Numbered from the stretch's first letter, positions 1 through 8,927 are shown. The stretch is DNA of 64,000 bases from Alkalibacterium pelagium (GCF_900109325.1 NZ_FNZU01000014.1:1-64000), one strand, 5' to 3'. The notes: generated from the letters alone by a model not told the origin. Numbers and translations are program-made.

Positions 1-75
<75 letters not shown>

Positions 76-85
76 TTATAATACT

Positions 86-157
86 GGCCCCTTGGTCAAG
101 CGGTTAAGACACCGCCCTTTCACGGCGGTAACACGGGTTCGAATCCCGTAGGGGTCA
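86..157 (+). tRNA. tRNA-Glu (TTC)
   Basis: Acceptor GGCCCCT (86-92) pairs with AGGGGTC (150-156) with one G-T wobble; the discriminator is A157. The anticodon loop CTTTCAC gives TTC. The T-arm GGGTTCGAATCCC is clear. CCA is not encoded. Confidence 0.97.
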
Positions 158-183
158 TAGTAATTGAATAATATTACTTTAAT

Positions 184-273
184 GGAGGATTACCCAAGTC
201 CGGCTTAAGGGAACGGTCTTGAAAACCGTCAGGCGTGTAAAAGCGCGCGTGGGTTCGAATCCCACATCCTCCT
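184..273 (+). tRNA. tRNA-Ser (TGA), long variable arm
   Basis: Acceptor GGAGGAT (184-190) pairs with ATCCTCC (266-272). The anticodon loop CTTGAAA gives TGA. The long variable arm of a class II tRNA lies between the anticodon stem and the T-arm GTGGGTTCGAATCCCAC. The base at the discriminator position (273) is T, whereas serine tRNAs usually carry G. CCA is not encoded. Confidence 0.96.
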
Positions 274-401
274 TTACCATGACTGTTGATGCTTCAGTGA
301 TTACAGACATGGTACACTTGGACACCAGTCCACAGTGTATCTTATCGAAACATTGTTGCTTCTTGAGAAGTTTACAAGCATAAACTTTTCGAATATTTAC
401 A
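274..401 (+). other. Structured spacer between tRNA-Ser and tRNA-Asp
   Basis: This 128-base spacer is much longer than the others in the cluster (9 to about 26 bases). It holds several inverted repeats: ACCATG (276-281) with CATGGT (308-313); TACACTTGGAC (313-323) with GTCCACAGTGTA (328-339, one bulge); CTTCT-TG-AGAAG (359-370); and AAGTTTA (368-374) with TAAACTT (381-387). It does not fold as a tRNA and shows no start codon with a ribosome site. It may be a processing spacer or a lost tRNA gene; the role is unknown. Confidence 0.4.
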
Positions 402-474
402 GGTCCCGTAGTGTAGCGGTTATCACGCCTGCCTGTCACGCAGGAGATCGCGGGTTCGATTCCCGTCGGGACCG
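402..474 (+). tRNA. tRNA-Asp (GTC)
   Basis: Acceptor GGTCCCG (402-408) pairs with CGGGACC (467-473), with discriminator G474. The anticodon loop CTGTCAC gives GTC, and the T-arm is CGGGTTCGATTCCCG. CCA is not encoded. Confidence 0.97.
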
Positions 475-483
475 CTTGTTTTA

Positions 484-556
484 GGCGCTGTAGCTCAGTT
501 GGTAGAGCAACGGATTGAAGCTCCGTGTGTCGGCAGTTCGACTCTGTCCAGCGCCA
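484..556 (+). tRNA. tRNA-Phe (GAA)
   Basis: Acceptor GGCGCTG (484-490) pairs with CAGCGCC (549-555), with discriminator A556. The anticodon loop is TTGAAGC with GAA. The T-stem GGCAG/CTGTC contains one G-T pair. CCA is not encoded. Confidence 0.96.
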
Positions 557-574
557 TATACCTATGATAATGAT

Positions 575-645
575 GCGGGTGTAGTTTAGTGGTAAAACCC
601 CAGCCTTCCAAGCTGATGTCGGGAGTTCGATTCTCCTCACCCGCT
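575..645 (+). tRNA. tRNA-Gly (TCC)
   Basis: Acceptor GCGGGTG (575-581) pairs with CACCCGC (638-644), with discriminator T645, which is normal for Gram-positive glycine tRNAs. The anticodon loop CTTCCAA gives TCC. It is the last gene of the cluster, directly before the terminator. Confidence 0.97.
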
Positions 646-660
646 TTATATCAAAAACGT

Positions 661-697
661 AAAAAAAGGAACCTCATCTACTGGGGTTCCTTTTTTT
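661..697. terminator. Bidirectional terminator, tRNA cluster / membrane protein gene
   Basis: A perfect stem of seven A then GGAACC pairs with GGTTCC then seven T around an 11-base loop, so it can act in both directions. The stop codon of the convergent gene on the minus strand (674-676) lies inside the loop. Confidence 0.9.
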
Positions 698-1165
698 GGC
701 ATTCTTAATGTAAATTAATGAAAATAGCACGCATAGGATGATTAGAGATAGAATAAGTCGTGCAGTTATAAAGAGTGTCTGACTATAAAATGCAAAAGCG
801 TTCATAATCACGATCAGTAAAAACAACTTAATTACATTAAACACTGGTATTAAATTATAGGTGTAAAATTGAGGCTTCAACCACACCAGTAAGGCAGTTG
901 AGGATAATAATATAAGTGAGAACAACGAATAAATGTAAGAGAAATAAGATAAGGATACCAACAGCAAGATAAGTGTAACCCATTTAGAGACCCAGGCTGA
1001 ATGGTTATTCTTTTCTACTCTTTTCAAGCTATATAAATATGTAAGAAGCATTACAAGAGGAAGTAATGTTATCGGTTCATACATTATAGAATAGGATAGG
1101 CCAATAACGGGCGTAAGAAGGTAAAGAATAACTTCAATGTTTTTCGTGTTGTTCAAAGTGGACAT
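674..1165 (-). CDS. Hypothetical multi-pass membrane protein
   Basis: 163 residues that I do not recognise. The protein is very hydrophobic, with about five predicted membrane segments (roughly residues 11-27, 32-46, 62-82, 84-95 and 108-152, the last stretch probably two helices). It ends in a basic tail (KNAKKRNPSR). No catalytic motif is visible. The start is supported by an AAGGAG site 8 bases upstream of the ATG. It is a single-gene unit between the tRNA cluster and metK, transcribed against both. It is probably a small lineage-specific inner membrane protein, and no function can be assigned. Confidence 0.7.
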   Translation of the reverse strand: MSTLNNTKNIEVILYLLTPVIGLSYSIMYEPITLLPLVMLLTYLYSLKRVEKNNHSAWVSKWVTLILLLVSLSYFSYIYSLFSLILLSSTALLVWLKPQFYTYNLIPVFNVIKLFLLIVIMNAFAFYSQTLFITARLILSLIILCVLFSLIYIKNAKKRNPSR

Positions 1166-1298
1166 AGAGTCAACTCCTTTTTTATATTCTTATTAATCAT
1201 ATCATATTCCTCTATATGATGTGGGGTTATATTAATGCATATGCCCAGTCTAAAACTGCAGCGTGTATTTATTTCTGATTTGTGGTAAAATGGTTAAG

Positions 1299-1370
1299 GT
1301 TTACAATGAATTCCCGATAGGACGGCCACAACCGGTCGGAAGCCTTGTAACCGAACAAATTAGGGGGAAT
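1299..1370 (+). promoter_or_regulatory. SMK-box (SAM-III) riboswitch of metK
   Basis: GGTTTACAA (1299-1307) pairs with TTGTAACC (1345-1352). The conserved core GAATTCCCGATAGGAC follows, with a central hairpin (GGCCACAACCGGTC). The ribosome site GGGGGA (1363-1368), eight bases before the metK ATG, is complementary to TTCCC (1311-1315). Known mechanism of this family: S-adenosylmethionine stabilises the pairing between the ribosome site and the anti-site and blocks translation of SAM synthetase. There is no T-run, which fits translational rather than transcriptional control. A possible extended -10 (TGTGGTAAAAT, ending at 1291) lies just upstream. Confidence 0.93.
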
Positions 1371-1375
1371 ATTTA

Positions 1376-2557
1376 ATGGAAAAAAGATTATTTACTTCAG
1401 AATCTGTAACGGAAGGACATCCGGATAAGATTGCTGATCAGATCAGTGATGCTATTTTAGATGCAATCCTTTCTAAAGATCCGGAAGCTAGAGTTGCATG
1501 TGAGACATTAGTTACGACAGGACTCGTTTTGATAGCAGGAGAAATACGAACAGAAACTTATGTCGATATGCAGAAAATCGCACGAGATACTATTAGAGAT
1601 ATAGGCTATACACGTGCAAAATATGGATTTGACGCAGATACATGTGCAGTAGTCGTGTCGATCGATGATCAGTCACCAGATATTGCAGTAGGTGTAGACG
1701 ACTCTGTTGAGTACAAGTCTGAAGCTCAGGATGAGCTGGACAAAATCGGTGCAGGTGACCAGGGGCTGATGTTTGGCTATGCAACTAAAGAAACCCCAGA
1801 ACTTATGCCATTGCCTATCTCGCTTAGTCATAAACTAACGCGCCAGCTTGCTAAAGTCAGGAAGAATAAAAGCTTAGATTATTTAAGACCTGACGGAAAA
1901 GCTCAGGTAACCGTAGAGTATGATGAAAATGATAATCCTAGACGAATAGATGCTGTTGTCATCAGTACTCAGCATAGACCGGATATCACAGCAGATCAGT
2001 TAGAAAAAGATATTATGGAGAAAGTAATCACTCAGGTCATTCCTTCCAAATGGTTGGATAATGACACGAAATACTATATCAATCCGACAGGGCGCTTCGT
2101 AGTGGGTGGACCACAAGGAGATGCCGGGTTAACAGGAAGAAAAATTATAGTGGACACATATGGCGGATATGCTCGTCATGGTGGAGGAGCATTCTCCGGC
2201 AAAGATGGAACAAAGGTAGACCGCTCAGCCAGTTATGTAGCCAGATACATTGCTAAAAACATAGTAGCAGCGGATTTGGCAGATAAAGTAGAAGTTCAGC
2301 TAGCCTATGCTATTGGTGTTTCACAGCCTGTATCGATTTCTATCGATACGTTTGGAACTGGGAAAATATCAAATGAGCGATTGATCAAAGCTGTAAGAGA
2401 ACTCTTTGATCTTAGACCAGCTGGAATCATTAAAATGCTGGATCTTAAACGACCTATATTCAAACAGACAGCTGCTTATGGGCACTTCGGTAGAACTGAT
2501 GTTGATCTCCCATGGGAAAAAACTGATAAAGCTGATGAATTACGTAAATTAATGTAA
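1376..2557 (+). CDS. metK: S-adenosylmethionine synthetase
   Basis: 393 residues, the normal family length. It makes S-adenosylmethionine from methionine and ATP in the cytosol. The family signatures are present: [13 protein letters not shown] near residue 15, [12 protein letters not shown] near 126 (ATP/methionine binding), and the P-loop-like GGGAFSGKD near residue 271. It is a monocistronic gene under the SMK box just upstream, with a strong terminator after it. The start is fixed by the riboswitch-embedded GGGGGA site. Confidence 0.98.
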   Translation: MEKRLFTSESVTEGHPDKIADQISDAILDAILSKDPEARVACETLVTTGLVLIAGEIRTETYVDMQKIARDTIRDIGYTRAKYGFDADTCAVVVSIDDQSPDIAVGVDDSVEYKSEAQDELDKIGAGDQGLMFGYATKETPELMPLPISLSHKLTRQLAKVRKNKSLDYLRPDGKAQVTVEYDENDNPRRIDAVVISTQHRPDITADQLEKDIMEKVITQVIPSKWLDNDTKYYINPTGRFVVGGPQGDAGLTGRKIIVDTYGGYARHGGGAFSGKDGTKVDRSASYVARYIAKNIVAADLADKVEVQLAYAIGVSQPVSISIDTFGTGKISNERLIKAVRELFDLRPAGIIKMLDLKRPIFKQTAAYGHFGRTDVDLPWEKTDKADELRKLM

Positions 2558-2561
2558 ATAA

Positions 2562-2603
2562 ACAGGCACAAGATCCTTGATACGATTTTGTGCCTGTATT
2601 TTT
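2562..2603 (+). terminator. Terminator of metK
   Basis: ACAGGCACAA (2562-2571) pairs with TTGTGCCTGT (2588-2597), followed by ATTTTT. The gap to the next gene (2558-2858) otherwise holds an AT palindrome at 2626-2639 and the palindrome-bearing promoter described below. Confidence 0.85.
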
Positions 2604-2711
2604 GACTGTATAACATTCTCTATGTTGTATATATATACATTATATCGGCTGACATACACAATAGCTGTAATAAATTCTTAAAAATTGATTTCTTGATTAG
2701 AGGGTTTATTC

Positions 2712-2742
2712 ACTATACGAGTATAGTCACTTATGGTATACT
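2712..2742 (+). promoter_or_regulatory. Probable rodZ promoter with palindromic operator
   Basis: A perfect palindrome, ACTATAC-GA-GTATAGT (2712-2727), covers the -35 region. It is followed by the extended -10 TGG-TATACT (-10 at 2737-2742). It lies about 120 bases before the rodZ-like gene. The arrangement suggests a repressor site, but the regulator is unknown. Confidence 0.5.
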
Positions 2743-2858
2743 TTTAAAGATGGATGGAATATAACACATTCTTTTCCTGCATTATATCATGACAACATTA
2801 AATGAAATGACTTTTAAATCGTATAAATAAATGAAATACTCTAGGCAGGTGAAATAGT

Positions 2859-3764
2859 TTGAACGAAATAGGAGAGAAATTAAAAGAAGCTCGTCAAGCT
2901 AAAGGGTACACACTGGATGATCTGCAGCAAATTACGAAGATACAAAAACGCTATCTGATCGCTGTTGAAGAAGGCAACCTTGATGTATTACCAGGCAATT
3001 TTTATGCGCGTGCTTTTATTAAACAATACGCAGATTCTGTTGGATTAAATGGAGAAGAACTGATCAATAATCATATGGACAGTCTTCCTCAAGTAAGTGA
3101 AACGACCTACTCGAAAAGTGTACAGAATACCCAGACACGTTCTAAAACCAAACGAAGTGGATTTATGGCTACTGTACAGGACAGTCTTCCTACAATACTC
3201 ATTGTACTGCTTGTGATCGCTATTATCTTTGCAATATATTTAGCTGTAACCAGTGGAACTGGAAATGGCGACAGTGATTCCTTTATACAGGGTGATGAAG
3301 GTGCTGGTGTCGTTGAAGTCGATAATAACGACGATGCGGAAGAAGATGCTGAAGAAGATTCAGAAGAAGATACTCAAGACACTGGTGACGATGAGTCAGA
3401 TGAAGAGGATAATGAAGAGGATACTGAAGAAGACAGTGAAGAGCAGTCCATTGAAGAAATAGATGGAACGGTTTCTACAACAACTTATGAAATCTCAGGA
3501 ACTCATCCGGATAATCAGACGCTAAGTTTGTCTGCTGATGGAGCAGCCTCATGGGTAAGTATAACTATAGATGGATCTTCAACTGATTCAGGAACCATTC
3601 AACCAGGAGAAACACTTGAAGTCTCATTTGATGGAACTGTGTCCGAAGTCTCTATAATTATTGGAAATGCATCTGCAACTTCAATTGAACTGAATGGTGA
3701 ATCCTTACCTTCTGCCGAAGCAGCAACAGCTGTAAGACAGGAAATGTTCATCACATTTAATTAA
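2859..3764 (+). CDS. rodZ: RodZ-like helix-turn-helix membrane protein (YmfM type)
   Basis: 301 residues. Residues 1-72 form a RodZ-type helix-turn-helix domain (GEKLKEARQAKGYTLDDL...). Residues 111-131 are a single membrane helix. Residues 140-200 are an extremely acidic linker of Asp/Glu/Ser/Thr. Residues about 205-301 are an extracytoplasmic beta domain of the DUF4115 type. In other bacteria RodZ links MreB to the envelope and helps set cell shape. The start is TTG, with AGGTGA six bases upstream. It precedes pgsA as ymfM does in Bacillus. The acidic linker is unusually long and suits a salt- or alkali-adapted cell. Confidence 0.87.
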   Translation: MNEIGEKLKEARQAKGYTLDDLQQITKIQKRYLIAVEEGNLDVLPGNFYARAFIKQYADSVGLNGEELINNHMDSLPQVSETTYSKSVQNTQTRSKTKRSGFMATVQDSLPTILIVLLVIAIIFAIYLAVTSGTGNGDSDSFIQGDEGAGVVEVDNNDDAEEDAEEDSEEDTQDTGDDESDEEDNEEDTEEDSEEQSIEEIDGTVSTTTYEISGTHPDNQTLSLSADGAASWVSITIDGSSTDSGTIQPGETLEVSFDGTVSEVSIIIGNASATSIELNGESLPSAEAATAVRQEMFITFN

Positions 3765-3776
3765 TCATAGAAAAAT

Positions 3777-3809
3777 AAAAGACCAGTCTTTCGTCAGTCT
3801 GGTCTTTTT
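3777..3809 (+). terminator. Terminator/attenuator between rodZ and pgsA
   Basis: AAAAGACCAG (3777-3786) pairs with CTGGTCTTTT (from 3799) and ends in a short T-run. The pgsA ribosome site begins only a few bases later, so pgsA is either read through or has a hidden promoter inside rodZ. Confidence 0.75.
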
Positions 3810-3824
3810 CATCAGGAGGAAACA

Positions 3825-4412
3825 ATGAATTTACCTAATAAAATCACCTTGTTCAGAATTTTTCTGATTCCCATATTTATCGTACTGGTCCTCGCTCCTC
3901 TAAATTTAGGCACGCTGACTGTGTTTGGTTCAGATATCGATATTCAGCTGCTTGTGGCAGCGATTGTGTTTTCAGTTGCGAGTTTTACAGACTGGCTGGA
4001 CGGTTATCTTGCAAGAAAAATGAACATTGTATCAAACTTCGGTAAATTTGCAGATCCTCTGGCAGACAAGATGCTGGTCATGTCGGCACTTATCCTTCTT
4101 GTTGAACTAGGACTGGCCCCTTCATGGGTTGTAGCAGTTATTGTTTCCAGAGAACTGGCAGTAACAGGATTAAGACTGATTCTTGTGGAACAGGGTGGAA
4201 CAGTCATGGCAGCTGCCTGGCCCGGGAAAATAAAAACGAACACTCAAATGTTCGCAATTATTTTTCTTTTGATCAATGATTTTCCTTTTGGTGGATTGAA
4301 TGTTTCTGTAGGAACAATCCTGCTCTATGTCTGTCTCTTCTTTACGATATATTCAGGAGTCAATTATTTTTACGAGGCAAGAGACGTGTTCTCAGGTACT
4401 TTTTCAAAATAA
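3825..4412 (+). CDS. pgsA: CDP-diacylglycerol--glycerol-3-phosphate 3-phosphatidyltransferase
   Basis: 195 residues. This integral membrane enzyme makes phosphatidylglycerol phosphate, the first committed step to phosphatidylglycerol and cardiolipin. The CDP-alcohol phosphotransferase signature is complete: D59-G60-x2-A63-R64-x8-G73-x3-D77-x3-D81. About five hydrophobic helices are seen. The start has AGGAGGA seven bases upstream. It sits between rodZ and cinA, as in Bacillus and many lactic acid bacteria. Confidence 0.96.
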   Translation: MNLPNKITLFRIFLIPIFIVLVLAPLNLGTLTVFGSDIDIQLLVAAIVFSVASFTDWLDGYLARKMNIVSNFGKFADPLADKMLVMSALILLVELGLAPSWVVAVIVSRELAVTGLRLILVEQGGTVMAAAWPGKIKTNTQMFAIIFLLINDFPFGGLNVSVGTILLYVCLFFTIYSGVNYFYEARDVFSGTFSK

Positions 4413-4423
4413 TAATGAATAAT

Positions 4424-4457
4424 GAAAGGCATGCAGGTTTAATCTTGTGTGTCTTTT
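4424..4457 (+). terminator. Probable terminator of pgsA
   Basis: AAAGGCATGCA (4424-4434) pairs with TGTGTGTCTTT (4445-4455) using several G-T pairs, and a short T-run follows. It is weaker than the other terminators in this window. Confidence 0.5.
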
Positions 4458-4548
4458 TAATTCATTTTGAAATGGTTTATTTTTTTCATGTGTTAAAATA
4501 TTAGTGATAAATAAAATGAAAGGTAAATATTATATATAGGAGGTCTTT

Positions 4549-5829
4549 ATGAAAGCAGAAATTATTTCAATAGGAACGGAACTGCTGCTTGGGCATGTAG
4601 TCAATACCAATTCTGCATTCCTGTCAAGAGAACTGGCTGCTTTAGGAGTCGAAGTGTACCATCATGTAACAGTAGGAGATAACCCTGAAAGACTGGTTGA
4701 TGCAATTAAGCAGGCTGAACAAAGAGTCGATCTGATTGTATTATCTGGTGGTCTGGGACCTACGGAAGATGATATTACGAAAAAAACTCTAGCCAATCAT
4801 CTGGGTGTCGATCTTATTCTTCACGAAGAGACTGAAAACAAGATCATAACCTATCATAAAAATTCTGATTTTAATATGCCTGAAAACAATCAGCTCCAGG
4901 CTCTGATTCTTGCAGATTCGAGACCGCTGACTAATGACACAGGATTGGCAGTAGGCATGATGCTGACCCAGAACAATCGCCATTATGCCCTCCTGCCGGG
5001 GCCACCTGACGAACTGGAGCCGATGGTTGAAAATTATCTGAAAGAAGAGATAGTCAAGCACATCCTCGATGAACAGGTGCTCGTTTCCAGAGTGATGCGG
5101 TTCTTCGGACTGACAGAAGCACAACTGGCAGAAAAAATTCAGGATATAGTAGTGAACCAGTCCAATCCTACAGTAGCAGTCTATGCGAATGACGGAGAAA
5201 TAACAGTCAGAATTACAGCAAAAGCTCAGAATGAGGAAGAGGGAAATGAAGCGATAGACGATATAGAGAAAGATATAATGGAGATATTGTCCGATTACTT
5301 CTTTGGATATGGTGACAAGCGGCTGGCCGATGTCATAAAAGATATGCTGATCGAGCGAAGCTTGACTATAACAGCAGCAGAAAGTCTGACTGGAGGTGCT
5401 TTCCTCAGTGAGCTGACAAGTGATTTGTCTGCTGGTTCTATTCTGGAAGGGGGATTAGTAACTTACAGTGCTGATAAAAAGAATAAAGTTCTTAAAGTCA
5501 CTAAAGAAACAATCAACAAATTTGGAGTAGTCAGCCCGGAATGTGCGATAGAAATGGCTGAAAAATCCAGAGCTATGTTTGATGCCGATATTGGTGTCGG
5601 GCTGACAGGCGTGGCAGGACCGAGTTCGCTTGAAGACCAGATACCAGGCACGGTTTATATAGGAATCGCATATAAAGACAAACAATCATTTTCAAAACAC
5701 TTTCACTTCGGATATAAGCGGAATAGAAACAGACGGCTGGCTGTGCAAAATGCCTTGGAACTCGTTAGACGAGTCCTGAAAGACATGCCAATAGAGAATA
5801 CGATTTTTTATGGCGAAGATAAAAAATAA
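4549..5829 (+). CDS. cinA: CinA family protein (competence/damage-inducible)
   Basis: 426 residues in two domains. An N-terminal MoaB/MogA-like domain carries SGGLGPTEDD (near residue 66), and a C-terminal CinA domain carries the AAESLTGG and GLTGVAGP motifs (near 278 and 345). The C-domain family deamidates nicotinamide mononucleotide, and the N-domain family acts on ADP-ribose and related pyrophosphates. In streptococci CinA is induced in competence and helps bring RecA to the membrane. The ribosome site ATAGGAGG is six to seven bases before the ATG. recA follows 120 bases downstream but has its own SOS promoter. Confidence 0.95.
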   Translation: MKAEIISIGTELLLGHVVNTNSAFLSRELAALGVEVYHHVTVGDNPERLVDAIKQAEQRVDLIVLSGGLGPTEDDITKKTLANHLGVDLILHEETENKIITYHKNSDFNMPENNQLQALILADSRPLTNDTGLAVGMMLTQNNRHYALLPGPPDELEPMVENYLKEEIVKHILDEQVLVSRVMRFFGLTEAQLAEKIQDIVVNQSNPTVAVYANDGEITVRITAKAQNEEEGNEAIDDIEKDIMEILSDYFFGYGDKRLADVIKDMLIERSLTITAAESLTGGAFLSELTSDLSAGSILEGGLVTYSADKKNKVLKVTKETINKFGVVSPECAIEMAEKSRAMFDADIGVGLTGVAGPSSLEDQIPGTVYIGIAYKDKQSFSKHFHFGYKRNRNRRLAVQNALELVRRVLKDMPIENTIFYGEDKK

Positions 5830-5831
5830 AC

Positions 5832-5882
5832 CGAATGAATGTTCGAAAAAAGCTTGATTTTTTTGATACATCAGTCTAAAAT
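5832..5882 (+). promoter_or_regulatory. recA promoter with LexA (SOS) box
   Basis: CGAATGAATGTTCG (5832-5845) matches the Gram-positive SOS box CGAAC-N4-GTTCG with one half-site mismatch. It lies directly before -35 TTGATT (5854-5859), a 17-base spacer and -10 TAAAAT (5877-5882). LexA bound there would overlap the upstream edge of the promoter. This is the only convincing SOS box I saw; dinB lacks one. Confidence 0.78.
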
Positions 5883-5949
5883 AGACATAGAGATTAGCTA
5901 AGTATTCTATATTAAAGAAGACAAGTGAACGTATACAGGAGGAAATTAA

Positions 5950-6996
5950 ATGGCGGATGATCGCGCAAAAGCTTTAGAAACAGCAATGAAAAAAATTGAA
6001 AAAAGTTATGGTAAAGGGTCAATCATGAAAATGGGTGAAAAAGTTGACACTCAGGTCAAGACAGTACCGAGTGGCTCACTTTCACTGGATGTTGCACTAG
6101 GTATAGGTGGATACCCTAGAGGACGTATCATTGAAGTATACGGTCCTGAAAGTTCCGGTAAAACAACTGTTGCCCTTCATGCGATAGCTTCAGTACAGGC
6201 TAACGGCGGGATCGCTGCCTTTATCGATGCGGAGCATGCACTTGATCCTAAGTACGCAAGAGCACTTGGAGTAGACATCGACGAACTGCTTTTATCTCAA
6301 CCGGACACGGGAGAGCAGGCACTTGAAATTGCTGATGCGTTAGTTTCAAGTGGTGCGGTGGATATGGTCGTTATCGACTCTGTGGCTGCGCTGGTCCCAA
6401 GAGCTGAGATTGATGGAGAAATGGGAGACTCGCACATCGGACTGCAAGCGAGACTGATGTCTCAGGCTCTTCGTAAATTATCCGGATCGATCAACAAGAC
6501 GAAGACGATTGCTCTATTCATCAACCAGATTCGTGAAAAGGTTGGGGTGATGTTCGGTAATCCGGAAACGACACCCGGAGGACGTGCCTTGAAATTCTAT
6601 TCTTCTGTAAGATTGGAAGTTAGAAGAGGAGAATCAATTAAATCCGGACAGGACATGACGGGTAACCGTACGAAAATCAAAGTTGTCAAAAACAAAGTTG
6701 CTCCACCATTCAAAGTGGCTATGGTCGATATCATGTATGGCCAGGGAATCTCACAAGTCGGGGAAATCGTAGACATGGGAGCAGACGCGGATATTATTAC
6801 TAAAGCAGGCGCATGGTACTCATATGGCGATGAAAGAATCGGTCAAGGGAGAGAGAACGCTAAACAGTATCTGGTCGATCATCCTGAAATGCGTGCAGAA
6901 CTTGAGAAGAAAGTTCGTACAGCCTATGGCATCGGTGATGAAGAAGACACGGAAATCATCGAAAGTACGGATCCTGAAACACTTGATCTTGATTAA
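5950..6996 (+). CDS. recA: Recombinase RecA
   Basis: 348 residues. RecA is the strand-exchange recombinase and the co-protease that triggers LexA cleavage. Walker A is GPESSGKTT (residues 65-73). The Walker B region [15 protein letters not shown] and the L2 loop region ([22 protein letters not shown]) are intact. The short acidic C-terminus ([17 protein letters not shown]) is typical. The start has AGGAGGAAA upstream. It is monocistronic between an SOS-type promoter and a terminator. Confidence 0.99.
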   Translation: MADDRAKALETAMKKIEKSYGKGSIMKMGEKVDTQVKTVPSGSLSLDVALGIGGYPRGRIIEVYGPESSGKTTVALHAIASVQANGGIAAFIDAEHALDPKYARALGVDIDELLLSQPDTGEQALEIADALVSSGAVDMVVIDSVAALVPRAEIDGEMGDSHIGLQARLMSQALRKLSGSINKTKTIALFINQIREKVGVMFGNPETTPGGRALKFYSSVRLEVRRGESIKSGQDMTGNRTKIKVVKNKVAPPFKVAMVDIMYGQGISQVGEIVDMGADADIITKAGAWYSYGDERIGQGRENAKQYLVDHPEMRAELEKKVRTAYGIGDEEDTEIIESTDPETLDLD

Positions 6997-7003
6997 TCTG
7001 ACT

Positions 7004-7037
7004 CAGCATCCTCTGAATAAGAGGGTGCTGTTTTTTT
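7004..7037 (+). terminator. Terminator of recA
   Basis: CAGCATCCTCT (7004-7014) pairs with AGAGGGTGCTG (7020-7030) with one G-T pair, followed by seven T. Confidence 0.9.
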
Positions 7038-7069
7038 GTTTTCCTGTCGTCAGCGCCCACAAATCCTAG

Positions 7070-7098
7070 TTGACAGAAGGTGTAAAGACCTATAAAAT
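7070..7098 (+). promoter_or_regulatory. Promoter of rny
   Basis: The -35 TTGACA is at 7070-7075, the spacer is 17 bases, and the -10 TAAAAT is at 7093-7098. The predicted leader of about 125 bases is AT-rich and contains an inverted repeat TGTTTC/GAAACA. Confidence 0.75.
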
Positions 7099-7230
7099 TG
7101 AACTAGTATGTTTCTAATTTATTTAAATATGAAACAGAACTAATTGTGTACGATAACCTTAACAGGATATTTTAATCGATATCTGATTATTTTATACATG
7201 AAAACAAAATATTGATACGGAGGTGATTAG

Positions 7231-8793
7231 ATGGACATACTTTCAACAGCCTTCGCTATCATCGTTGCTTTGATTATTGGTGTAGTTGCAGGATCTTATT
7301 TTACAAAACAGAGTTTTGAGAAAAGATTAGCTAATTCTAAACAAACAGCTGAAGACATTGTTGAAGAGGCAAATAAAGAAGCTGAAACTTTGAAAAAAGA
7401 AGCGTTGCTGGAGGCAAAGGAAGAAATCCATTCTTATCGAACAGAGGCAGAGTGGGAGCTGAAGGAACGTCGATCTGAAGTATCTCGCCAGGAAAATCGA
7501 CTAGCTCAAAGAGAAGATAACCTAGGGCGGAAAGAAAGTACTTTGGAAAAAAGGGAAAGTTCACTGCAGAGCAGAGAGGATAAACTTTCTGCACGACAGA
7601 AAAAAGTTGAAGAGCTGGAACAGGCAGCTAAAGACCTGCTTGAGGAACAGCAGAACAAGCTTCATACAATTGCAGCTTTGTCAGAAGAGGAAGCCAAATC
7701 TATTATACTGAAGCAGACGGAAGACGACTTGTCTCGTGAAATGGCTATCATGGTCAAGCAGTATGAGGATAAAGCTAAAGTGGAAGCAGACAGAAAAGCC
7801 AAAGCGTTAGTCACACAAGCTATCCAGCGGTGTGCAGCTGATCGCGTGACAGAATCAACTGTAAGTGTGATCAGTCTGCCAAATGATGACATGAAAGGTC
7901 GTATCATCGGCCGCGAGGGACGTAACATCAGAACACTTGAGAGTCTGACAGGAATGGATCTGATTATTGACGATACTCCTGAAGCAGTCGTCTTAAGTGG
8001 ATATGATCCAATCAGAAGAGAAACTGCCAAAATGGCACTTGAGAAACTCATCTCTGACGGACGTATCCATCCTGGTAGAATTGAAGAAGCTGTGGAGAAA
8101 TCACGTAAGGAAATGGATGAACGAATCAGAGAAATTGGAGAAGAAGCGATGTTCGATCTGGGCATTCATTCGATCCATCCTGATCTGATGAAAATCGTCG
8201 GACGTCTGCATTTTAGAACAAGTTATGGTCAAAACGTGCTGAATCATTCAATTGAAGTTGCAAAACTGGCTGGGGTTATGGCCGCAGAACTAGGTGAAGA
8301 CATTCAGCTAGCTAAACGTGCCGGGCTTCTCCATGATATTGGTAAAGCACTGGACAGTGAAGTAGAAGGGTCACATGTGGAAATCGGAGCTCAAATCGCT
8401 ATGAAATATCAGGAAAATGATACGGTCATTAATGCGATCGCTTCCCACCATGGAGATGTCGAAGCTACTTCTGTCATCTCAGTCTTAGTCGAAGCGGCAG
8501 ATGCTATATCTGCGGCAAGACCTGGAGCAAGAAGTGAGTCACTGGAGCATTATCTGCAGAGACTTGAAAACCTTGAGCGCATTTCCAACAGCCATAAGGG
8601 TGTCAAGGAAAGTTTCGCTATTCAGGCTGGACGAGAAGTACGCATTATTGTTAAGCCGGATGAGCTTGATGACAGTATGACGTCTAAACTTGCTAGAGAT
8701 GTACGTAAGCAAATTGAAGAAGATATGGACTATCCTGGACATATTAAAGTAACGGTTATACGCGAAACAAGAGCAGTAGAATATGCTAAATAA
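7231..8793 (+). CDS. rny: Ribonuclease Y
   Basis: 520 residues, the family length. RNase Y is a membrane-anchored endoribonuclease that starts mRNA decay. An N-terminal membrane helix spans residues 4-24. A long charged coiled coil runs to about 200, followed by a KH RNA-binding domain ([17 protein letters not shown] near 222) and an HD domain with LLHDIGKA near 367. The start has GGAGGTGA upstream. It is followed by ymdB, as in Bacillus and most lactic acid bacteria. Confidence 0.98.
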   Translation: MDILSTAFAIIVALIIGVVAGSYFTKQSFEKRLANSKQTAEDIVEEANKEAETLKKEALLEAKEEIHSYRTEAEWELKERRSEVSRQENRLAQREDNLGRKESTLEKRESSLQSREDKLSARQKKVEELEQAAKDLLEEQQNKLHTIAALSEEEAKSIILKQTEDDLSREMAIMVKQYEDKAKVEADRKAKALVTQAIQRCAADRVTESTVSVISLPNDDMKGRIIGREGRNIRTLESLTGMDLIIDDTPEAVVLSGYDPIRRETAKMALEKLISDGRIHPGRIEEAVEKSRKEMDERIREIGEEAMFDLGIHSIHPDLMKIVGRLHFRTSYGQNVLNHSIEVAKLAGVMAAELGEDIQLAKRAGLLHDIGKALDSEVEGSHVEIGAQIAMKYQENDTVINAIASHHGDVEATSVISVLVEAADAISAARPGARSESLEHYLQRLENLERISNSHKGVKESFAIQAGREVRIIVKPDELDDSMTSKLARDVRKQIEEDMDYPGHIKVTVIRETRAVEYAK

Positions 8794-8800
8794 CAAACAG

Positions 8801-8841
8801 GTCAATCATGCAGGCATCTTGTCTGTATGATTGACTTTTTT
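8801..8841 (+). terminator. Terminator of rny
   Basis: GTCAATCATGCAG (8801-8813) pairs with CTGTATGATTGAC (8823-8835), followed by a T-run. Confidence 0.9.
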
Positions 8842-8927
8842 ATATCCAGTATGTATTATGAATGATTTTGATTTTTGGAGTATAAAGCTGTTAAAATAGA
8901 GAGAGCGATTAGAAAAGAGGACTGAGT

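Noticed and set aside
274-401. Degenerate seventh tRNA gene
   Set aside because: No TTCGA T-arm, no cloverleaf pairing and no acceptor stem could be assembled.
179-640. Open frame of 153 codons on the minus strand across the tRNA cluster
   Set aside because: It is the antisense of tRNA genes; the peptide contains well-known false patterns from tRNA complements (ESNCRHTELQ, GIEPAISC).
3253-3462. Plus-strand 69-codon frame inside rodZ
   Set aside because: Frame-shifted reading of the GAAGAAGAT repeat; no ribosome site.
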